Shown here: positions 22,489 through 28,037 of the stretch, in pieces
Position numbering within the stretch: position 1 is the stretch's first letter
Layout: the number at the start of each line of letters is the position of its first letter
Assembly (NCBI GenBank): GCA_002296285.1
Contig: DBHX01000010.1
Coordinates: forward strand, 1-28,037
Source of the DNA: a bacterium UBP8_UBA817
Lineage (GTDB): Bacteria; Margulisbacteria; Marinamargulisbacteria; UBA817
DNA length: 28,037 bases
Direction of reading: 5' to 3'
Position numbers and translations under genes: made by a program
The notes under the pieces: generated by a model
The model's input: the letters and a program-made list of their open reading frames with translations, nothing else
The model's database searches: none
Told to the model about the DNA's origin: nothing

Positions 22489-25203
22489 GTGTCCGATCGT
22501 TGTGATATTCTTTTAATTGATGGCTTTTCATTGCTGTATCGAGCGTATTATGGGTACCCCCCCAATCTAACCACACCAGCGGGGACACCCATCAATGCCG
22601 TGTATGGGTTTCTAACGATGATGTTTAATGCCTTGGACCAGTTTAAACCAACGTATTTTGGTATTTGTATGGATCGTAAAGAACCGACATACCGTCATGA
22701 GGTATTTCCTGAATATAAGGCCAATCGATCGGCTCCGGATGATGAGTTTTTGGTTCAATTGCCTGAGTTTCGACGCATTATTTCATTGTTTAATGTTCCT
22801 TTGGTTGAAATGGCAGGGTATGAATCGGATGATTTGTTGGGCACATTATCAACAAAATTTTCTCAACAAAAATTAAGAACGTACATTATGTCGGGGGATT
22901 TGGATATGCTGCAATTGGTGAATGACTATACGTATATTATTACCAATAAAAAAGGGGTTTCTGATTATGTGGTGTATGATGCTCAAAAGGTCATAGAACG
23001 CTATGATTTGTCGGTGGATCAGATCATTGATTTTAAAGCATTAAAGGGTGATGCTTCCGATAATATTCCAGGGGTAAAAGGTGTGGGCGATAAAACGGCC
23101 ACTAAGTTATTGCTGCAATTTAAAACTCTGGACGGTATTTATGATCATTTGGATGATATTTCTTCCAAGTCGCTAAAGGCCAAATTGGTGGATCATCGGG
23201 ATCAAGCGTATTTATCACAGCGGTTGGTTACCATTGATTGTCATGCGCCCATTGATATGCCCTTGACGTCGTTTCAATATGCTCCGGATTGGTCAGGGGT
23301 TTATGTTATGTTTCAAGAGTATGAATTTAATCGTTTAATGTCTCGATTGCCTATGGTTGGAGAGGTGCCTGATACGGTATCATCACCGCCAAACAAGGTG
23401 CCTTTTTTTGAGACATCATTTTCAATGATCGAAAATGACGTTCAGTTGCAGCAGCTGTTGCCATTGCTTCAAAAGGGATTTTCGTTTGATTTAGAGACCA
23501 CCTCGATTGATCCTCAGGATGCGGATATTGTTGCCATATCTATATCCGCATCCGTTGGGGTGTCGTTTGTGATCGATTGTCGAATGAACGTTGCCGCTTC
23601 CTCGGATTTATTTAATTTGAATGCATCACGTGAGCTTCATCCATTATTCAAACCGCTCGTTCCATTACTTGAAAATCCTGATATTCCAAAAATTCTTCAT
23701 AATGCAAAATATGAATATCAGGTGTTGCATTATTACAATATTTGTTTGAAGGGGATTTTCTTTGATACCATGATTGCGGCTCATTTGATTGATTCCAGAC
23801 AGTCCATTGGGTTAAAATCGCTGATAAAAACGCATTTTGATTATGATATGGTTGATTTTGATGCATTAATGAGTGGGTATGCGTCTATTTATGATGTTCC
23901 CATGAATGAATTGGCTGGGTATGTTGCGGATGATAGCAGCATGACATATTTACTATATACGTATTTTGATGACCAGATGAATGGTGACTTACGGTCGTTA
24001 TTTTTTGACCTTGAAGTGCCATTGATATCAGTGTTGTCAAATATGGAACTGGCGGGTGTTCAGTGTGATATTAATTACTTGAAGACACTTTCCAGTGATT
24101 ATACCGTTTCACTCAATGCTTTGACACAGTCCATTTATGCATTGGCTGGAAATAAAGAATTTAATATTAATTCAACTCAGCAATTGGCTGAAGTGCTCTT
24201 TGATGAATTAAATCTTCCTGTGATAAAAAAAACAAAAACCGGTCGTTCCACGGATTCCTCAGTTCTTGAAAAATTGGCCAAAGATAGTGTGATTGCCAAA
24301 GAGATATTAAACTATCGTACCTATAAAAAGTTACTGTCAACCTATATTGATCGGTTACCTGAGCTGGTTCACCCAACATCTCAAAAGATTCACACATCAT
24401 TTAATCAAGCCGTTACGGCGACGGGGCGACTCTCATCGAATCATCCAAATTTACAAAACATTCCCATTCGTTCAAATGAAGGTCAAAAAATTCGGTGTGC
24501 ATTTATTTCTCGCTTTGTCGATGGGGCGGTTGTTTCCGTTGATTATTCACAAATTGAATTGAGAATATTGGCTCATTTATCCAACGATTCGGCCATGATT
24601 TCGGCGTTTAAGGCGGGGAAGGATATTCATCAAGCAACGGCAGCGAAAGTATTTGGTGTCGATTACGACTCGGTGAGTAAAGAACAACGGGATCAGGCTA
24701 AAACAGTGAACTTTGGGATTACGTATGGCCAATCGGCATTTGCTTTGGGGGACCAGTTGGGGATTTCTCGATCCGAAGCCCAAGCATTAATAGATCAGTA
24801 TTTTGGCGAGTTTTCAGCCATCCGTACATTCATGGATGATACGATTGCCATGGCTCGGCAAGATGGCCATGTATCCACCATGTTTGGACGCGTTCGATCG
24901 ATTGATGATATTGATAGTTCAAATCGTTCGTTGCAGGGCAATGCTGAGCGAATTGCTATCAATACAAGGGTTCAGGGGTCAGCGGCCGATATTATAAAAA
25001 AAGCCATGCTAAATATTTCTGATTATTTGGCGCCTTATGAATCAACCATGATCCTTCAAGTGCATGATGAGTTGGTGTTTGATATGCCAAAACCTGAAAA
25101 AGATCAGGTCATCCAAGATATCGTTCAATTAATGGAGACATGTGTGGAGTTATCTGTTCCTCTAATTGTTGATGTTGAATCTGGCGTTAGCTGGGGAGGT
25201 TAA
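22489..25203 (+). CDS. polA: DNA polymerase I
   Basis: Repair and Okazaki-fragment polymerase. 904 aa with all three domains. The 5' nuclease opens at LLIDGFSLLYRAYYG and includes MAGYESDDLLGTLS and the helix-hairpin-helix IPGVKGVGDKTATKLL. The 3'-5' exonuclease motifs are intact: FDLETTSIDPQDADIV (DxE), LHNAKYEYQVLHYY, and YVADDSSMTYLLY (Tyr-x3-Asp). Polymerase motif A is VVSVDYSQIELRILAHLSND, the O-helix QAKTVNFGITYGQSAFAL, motif C MILQVHDELVFDMP. Start GTG 22489 lies 2 nt after ispH. The TAA shares bases with the stop of the convergent fur-family gene (TTAA at 25200-25203). Confidence 0.98.
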   Translation: MSDRCDILLIDGFSLLYRAYYGYPPNLTTPAGTPINAVYGFLTMMFNALDQFKPTYFGICMDRKEPTYRHEVFPEYKANRSAPDDEFLVQLPEFRRIISLFNVPLVEMAGYESDDLLGTLSTKFSQQKLRTYIMSGDLDMLQLVNDYTYIITNKKGVSDYVVYDAQKVIERYDLSVDQIIDFKALKGDASDNIPGVKGVGDKTATKLLLQFKTLDGIYDHLDDISSKSLKAKLVDHRDQAYLSQRLVTIDCHAPIDMPLTSFQYAPDWSGVYVMFQEYEFNRLMSRLPMVGEVPDTVSSPPNKVPFFETSFSMIENDVQLQQLLPLLQKGFSFDLETTSIDPQDADIVAISISASVGVSFVIDCRMNVAASSDLFNLNASRELHPLFKPLVPLLENPDIPKILHNAKYEYQVLHYYNICLKGIFFDTMIAAHLIDSRQSIGLKSLIKTHFDYDMVDFDALMSGYASIYDVPMNELAGYVADDSSMTYLLYTYFDDQMNGDLRSLFFDLEVPLISVLSNMELAGVQCDINYLKTLSSDYTVSLNALTQSIYALAGNKEFNINSTQQLAEVLFDELNLPVIKKTKTGRSTDSSVLEKLAKDSVIAKEILNYRTYKKLLSTYIDRLPELVHPTSQKIHTSFNQAVTATGRLSSNHPNLQNIPIRSNEGQKIRCAFISRFVDGAVVSVDYSQIELRILAHLSNDSAMISAFKAGKDIHQATAAKVFGVDYDSVSKEQRDQAKTVNFGITYGQSAFALGDQLGISRSEAQALIDQYFGEFSAIRTFMDDTIAMARQDGHVSTMFGRVRSIDDIDSSNRSLQGNAERIAINTRVQGSAADIIKKAMLNISDYLAPYESTMILQVHDELVFDMPKPEKDQVIQDIVQLMETCVELSVPLIVDVESGVSWGG

Positions 25204-25631
25204 TTGTTTTGACACTCTTTGCATGTTCCATAAATATGTAGGGAACGGTATTCAGCTTGGAATCCTAACTTATTGCATTCTAATTTAATGGCTTTTTCAA
25301 TGTGATTATTTTTTATTTCTAATATTTTTCCGCATTGATTGCAGATGATATGGTCATGATGTTGCAAGGCTTCGTTATACTCGTAATAAATTCGGCCGTT
25401 TCCGGCATCAATTTTTTGAATAAGCTTCGCATCCAACAATTGCTTAACGGTTCGATAAACAGTGGCTCGAGCGAGTCGCTTGCCTTGCAAATGAACTTCA
25501 GAAATAAATTCGTCAATTTCAAAATGATCCTTTTTGTTAATAATGGCATCGACGATTTCTCTGCGCTGTGTGGTGTAGCGTTGATCCTGTTGGGTTAAAT
25601 ACTCAGTGAATTTATCATGGAGATCATTCAT
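25200..25631 (-). CDS. Fur-family metal-dependent regulator
   Basis: A 143 aa DNA-binding repressor of the Fur superfamily (Fur, PerR, Zur). N-terminal winged helix with RYTTQRREIVDAII and the recognition region RLARATVYRTVKQLLDAKLI; C-terminal dimer domain with the metal-binding HHDHIICNQCGKILEI and a second CxxC in IYGTCKECQNN, together the structural zinc site. Which metal it senses is not decidable from sequence. Its ATG overlaps the stop of the hemerythrin gene, linking regulator and di-iron protein in one transcript, which would favour iron or peroxide sensing (inference). Confidence 0.93.
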   Translation of the reverse strand: MNDLHDKFTEYLTQQDQRYTTQRREIVDAIINKKDHFEIDEFISEVHLQGKRLARATVYRTVKQLLDAKLIQKIDAGNGRIYYEYNEALQHHDHIICNQCGKILEIKNNHIEKAIKLECNKLGFQAEYRSLHIYGTCKECQNN

Positions 25632-25998
25632 TTTTTAGCCCTTTCATTTTGATATCAATGTGTTGAACATGAAATATCATAGCATCAATTAATTGCCGAA
25701 TCCCATAGGCAATGTGGGTGGTATGGAGGTTTTCGTCATACATTTTTTTTATTTGTTTTATTTTATTCGTAAAGCGTTGATGTTCAATTTCATGTGATTT
25801 TAAATCTGGAAAATTCATCGTTCTCATAAGCTCTTCTTCTTCATTAAAATGATTGACGCAATGAATCGATAAGAATTCAATAATGGGACCAAATGCTTCT
25901 CTTGAATTTTTGGCAATGGCTTCATCTAACAAGTGGGTTAATTTAAATACGTCCCCATGATGATTATCAATTGAAGGAATATTAATTTTATCGCTCAC
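25624..25998 (-). CDS. Bacteriohemerythrin
   Basis: A 124 aa single-domain four-helix protein binding a non-heme di-iron O2 site. Ligand motifs in order: SIDNHHGDVFKLTHLL (first His), HCVNHFNEEEELMRTM (His and Glu), SHEIEHQRF (His), and MIFHVQHIDIKMKG (His and Asp). It is a stand-alone domain, not fused to a chemoreceptor. GTG start 25998 is chosen because TATTGT lies 6 nt before it and the family N-terminus follows. Likely role: O2 binding, sensing or iron storage; the downstream overlapping fur-family gene supports an iron/oxygen theme. Confidence 0.9.
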   Translation of the reverse strand: MSDKINIPSIDNHHGDVFKLTHLLDEAIAKNSREAFGPIIEFLSIHCVNHFNEEEELMRTMNFPDLKSHEIEHQRFTNKIKQIKKMYDENLHTTHIAYGIRQLIDAMIFHVQHIDIKMKGLKNE

Positions 25999-26004
25999 TC
26001 GTTT

Positions 26005-26033
26005 ACAATATCATTCAAGCGACTTAATATAAA
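26005..26033 (-). promoter_or_regulatory. Leaderless promoter of hemerythrin-fur operon
   Basis: Minus strand: TTTATA (26033-26028), 17 bp, TATTGT (26010-26005), 6 nt, GTG 25998. Confidence 0.45.
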
Positions 26034-26917
26034 TGATTTTTTTCTTCAAATCCGTATGAAAATCCGATGGTTATTTGATTGTCGACTTCTGGGCTGCGTG
26101 ATTGTGCCCAGGCAAGGTCAATTTCGAAGGGGTCAATCAAGATGCCTGTTCCAAATGTATATCGATTATGATCAAGTCCTATGCGAATTGGGATATAATC
26201 ATTCATGTAATGTTCTATGCTGTAATGAAATGTTGAATGGGTGATGATTTCATTTTTATTTTCAATGATGGCCATAAATAATGTTGTTTTTTTCGTAATA
26301 TTGTATTGGAAAGACGTGGATAGAATTGGGGCCATTAGCTGAACCGCATTCGTTGGGGAGTCTTGCAGATTAACATTTCGAACCGAAATCCCAAGTTTAA
26401 AATCGTTGAACAGGTGAACACCAATTCCTGCAAACCCTTCAATCGAATTGGTATTTTTATTATCTAAAACCAATGTTTTGATTCTGAATCCAACCCCCAT
26501 ACTAAAATCTCCAATTTCTTTTGCTGTTGCAAAACTGAGTGCATGATATTCATAGGGGACATTGCCGTCCACTTCTTTTAATAAATTTCCCTCAGCAACA
26601 GATCTTGAAATGCCCGAGATTGAGGATCCAATGTAGTGAAATCCAAAGGTTGCTCCAAATGTTTGATTCACAATGGTAATGGAACTGTAATCGATGCCTA
26701 AGAACTCATTTGCATGAATTGAAATGCCTTTGGTGTTTGCTATTCCAGCGGGGTTTTTTAGCATATTGTTAAAATTTTCATCGCTAAAGGATGCTTTCGC
26801 CAAAGCCACATCACGGGCACTTAATGATGGGTCAAATAAGGGGGTTTCTGCTGAGGATAGCCCGAAGATTTGGCATGATGTTAATGCAATGATGATCAGT
26901 CTACTTAACAATAACAT
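26024..26917 (-). CDS. PorV/PorQ-like outer-membrane beta-barrel protein
   Basis: A 297 aa exported protein. Signal peptide MLLLSRLIIIALTSCQIFGL then a likely SSA cut site. The mature start SLSARDVALAKASFSDENFN and MLKNPAGIANTKGISIHANE matches the opening of PorV/PorQ and related 'ARxxALGGA ... NPA' barrels. Alternating hydrophobic strands follow (FGATFGFHYIGSSISG, FSMGVGFRIKTLVLD, IEGFAGIGVHLFNDFKLGIS), ending with an aromatic-rich strand (ITIGFSYGF). Start placed at ATG 26917 for the signal peptide; an upstream in-frame ATG (26959) lies inside the preceding gene. Overlaps that gene by 17 bp; AAGAAG precedes the ATG. Role in secretion or surface anchoring is possible but unproved. Confidence 0.72.
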   Translation of the reverse strand: MLLLSRLIIIALTSCQIFGLSSAETPLFDPSLSARDVALAKASFSDENFNNMLKNPAGIANTKGISIHANEFLGIDYSSITIVNQTFGATFGFHYIGSSISGISRSVAEGNLLKEVDGNVPYEYHALSFATAKEIGDFSMGVGFRIKTLVLDNKNTNSIEGFAGIGVHLFNDFKLGISVRNVNLQDSPTNAVQLMAPILSTSFQYNITKKTTLFMAIIENKNEIITHSTFHYSIEHYMNDYIPIRIGLDHNRYTFGTGILIDPFEIDLAWAQSRSPEVDNQITIGFSYGFEEKNHLY

Positions 26918-27281
26918 ACTGCTTCTTTTTAATTTTTTCGGTGCCACTATCAAATACAATAATCACCACGTATAGTTGTTTTGGTACCCGGCCCATGGCC
27001 AATGAGTTGAGTAGAATAAATTGGCATTCGCCAGCATGGGTGATGCTGGGAATGTTGTGTTCAAATTTTTTGGTTAAGATTAATTCACCAGTGCTTGTGT
27101 AGACAAAGTATTCCGCAGTATGTGGAAGACTGGCAACATAATTAATGATAATGGGGTCTTTTCCTTGGACCAGTGGGTTTGGCCCAATTCGTAAATTTTC
27201 AATGTCAAAAAATGTTCCATAGCAAGCGGTGTGAATGCATAACAGGCTTAGTATTAATGTGAGTTTATTAAATATTTTCAT
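26901..27281 (-). CDS. Small exported FlgD/Ig-like domain protein
   Basis: A 126 aa protein with signal peptide (MKIFNKLTLILSLLCIHTAC, cut near YGT). The mature part begins LRIGPNPLVQGKDPIIINYV and continues AEYFVYTSTGELILTKKF, the 'xPNP ... I-x-Y ... V-Y-x-x-x-G' pattern of FlgD-type Ig-like domains and some secretion-system C-terminal domains. No catalytic motif. Overlaps the barrel gene by 17 bp, so the two are probably made together as envelope partners. Its start faces pckA across 108 bp. No clear -10 box sits 6-8 nt ahead, unlike most genes here. Confidence 0.68.
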   Translation of the reverse strand: MKIFNKLTLILSLLCIHTACYGTFFDIENLRIGPNPLVQGKDPIIINYVASLPHTAEYFVYTSTGELILTKKFEHNIPSITHAGECQFILLNSLAMGRVPKQLYVVIIVFDSGTEKIKKKQYVIVK

Positions 27282-27328
27282 TTTTCTATTGATTTTCAGT
27301 CTGTTTATCGATGATTTTGAGTGTTGAC

Positions 27329-27381
27329 TTGAGAAATATTGAGAGTATGGACTATAATAAATAGATTATAAAACGAAGGAG
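27329..27381 (+). promoter_or_regulatory. Promoter and ribosome-binding site of pckA
   Basis: TTGAGA (27329-27334), 18 bp, consensus TATAAT (27353-27358). The start site near 27365 would give a leader of about 25 nt carrying AAGGAG (27376-27381), 8 nt before ATG 27390. This is the only classical leader plus strong Shine-Dalgarno in the window. Confidence 0.7.
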
Positions 27382-27389
27382 TTTTTTCA

Positions 27390-28037
27390 ATGTCCACACA
27401 GACCACATCTGAATTATTTCAAAAACTACAATTATCAACGTTAGGAATCGATTCTGTTGATGAGATTTTTTATCAGTTATCCTACGATGATTTGTATAAC
27501 CATGAAGTCTCTGATGGGAATGATGGGTACGAGAAAGGTCACGTGACTCGTTTTGGCGCCGTCTCAGTGGATACTGGTAAATTTACTGGGCGCTCAGCCA
27601 AAGATAAATATGTTGTTGTTGATGATCAGACCAAAGATTCGGTTTGGTGGGAATCCCAAGGGTCTACCAATAAAGAATTAACACAAGAGGTGTGGGGGCA
27701 ATTAAAAGCGGTTTGTTCTCAACAGTTGTCCAATAAAAAATTATACGTGATGGATGGTTATTGTGGTGCTAATAAAGATACCAGAATTGCGGTTCGTTTG
27801 GTGACTGAGGTTGCATGGCAAGCTCATTTTTTTAAAAATATGTTTATTCGCCCAACGGATGAAGAATTGGTGTCGTTCTCACCCGATTTTAAGATTTTAA
27901 ATGCTTGCAAAGCAACGTTTCCTGATTATGAGAAATATGGCATGAGATCGGATGTTTTTGTTGCGTTTAATGTGTCAGAGCGTGTTCAATTGATTGGTGG
28001 TACTTGGTATGGCGGTGAGATGAAAAAAGGTATTTTT
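27390..28037 (+). CDS. pckA: Phosphoenolpyruvate carboxykinase (ATP), 5' part
   Basis: The first 216 codons; the gene runs off the right edge. PckA converts oxaloacetate + ATP to PEP, the first committed step of gluconeogenesis. Landmarks of the ATP-dependent family: RFGAVSVDTGKFTGRSAKDK, YVMDGYCGANKDTRIAVR, FIRPTDEEL, and at the edge LIGGTWYGGEMKKGIF, just before the kinase P-loop. No frame break. The strong consensus promoter and Shine-Dalgarno suggest high expression. Confidence 0.96.
   Translation, partial: MSTQTTSELFQKLQLSTLGIDSVDEIFYQLSYDDLYNHEVSDGNDGYEKGHVTRFGAVSVDTGKFTGRSAKDKYVVVDDQTKDSVWWESQGSTNKELTQEVWGQLKAVCSQQLSNKKLYVMDGYCGANKDTRIAVRLVTEVAWQAHFFKNMFIRPTDEELVSFSPDFKILNACKATFPDYEKYGMRSDVFVAFNVSERVQLIGGTWYGGEMKKGIF

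Overview
This is a gene-dense bacterial chromosome segment, AT-rich by eye. It uses the standard genetic code: undoubted genes end in TAA, TAG and TGA. A signal-peptide-bearing PorV/PorQ-like beta-barrel protein, paired with a small secreted FlgD/Ig-like protein, argues for a diderm (outer-membrane) cell. The core genes are ordinary bacterial housekeeping. Several marks are unusual: start codons sitting 6-8 nt behind -10 boxes, which predicts leaderless mRNAs, and a eukaryote-type mitochondrial carrier (SLC25) homologue. I cannot fix the phylum. The membrane-anchored glutaredoxin and MiaE look gammaproteobacterial, while the PorV-like/FlgD-like pair looks more like uncultured diderm phyla. Transfer or a deep-branching host are both possible.

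Layout. 1-5380 (+): end of a CysN-CysC fusion whose kinase half has lost its P-loop; a guanine/cytosine-deaminase-family protein; a ProA-like gene with a tightly linked glutaredoxin and MiaE; an aldo/keto reductase. 5479-7382: a poorly conserved stretch with a dead FkbM methyltransferase (-), tRNA-Gly(UCC) (-), a small membrane protein (+) and a decayed-looking segment. 7383-11160: ComEC (DNA uptake), a small hypothetical (-), a six-helix DUF4386-like membrane protein, and the mitochondrial-carrier homologue (-), which is broken by one apparent frameshift. 11277-13136: thiG-thiH (thiamine thiazole). 13115-14661 (-): a DUF6788-like small protein and an AlbA_2/Schlafen-type regulator. 14750-20255 (+): purD coupled to an RsuA-family pseudouridine synthase, then pyrC and typA. 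20298-21208 (-): a TPR-like protein and a broken LRR-like gene. 21389-25203 (+): a possible micro-ORF or small RNA closed by a strong terminator, then ispH-polA. 25200-27281 (-): a bacteriohemerythrin-Fur operon and the beta-barrel/FlgD-like pair. 27390 onward (+): start of pckA.

Cooperation. Clear short operons are proA-grx-miaE, thiG-thiH, purD-rsuA-like, ispH-polA, hemerythrin-fur and the secreted pair. Many cistrons abut or overlap (TAATG, TTGA, TAAATG junctions) and few have a Shine-Dalgarno sequence. Convergent genes overlap by 4-22 bp, including polA and fur, which share a TTAA as both stop codons. pckA is the contrast case: consensus -10, about 25 nt leader and a strong AAGGAG.
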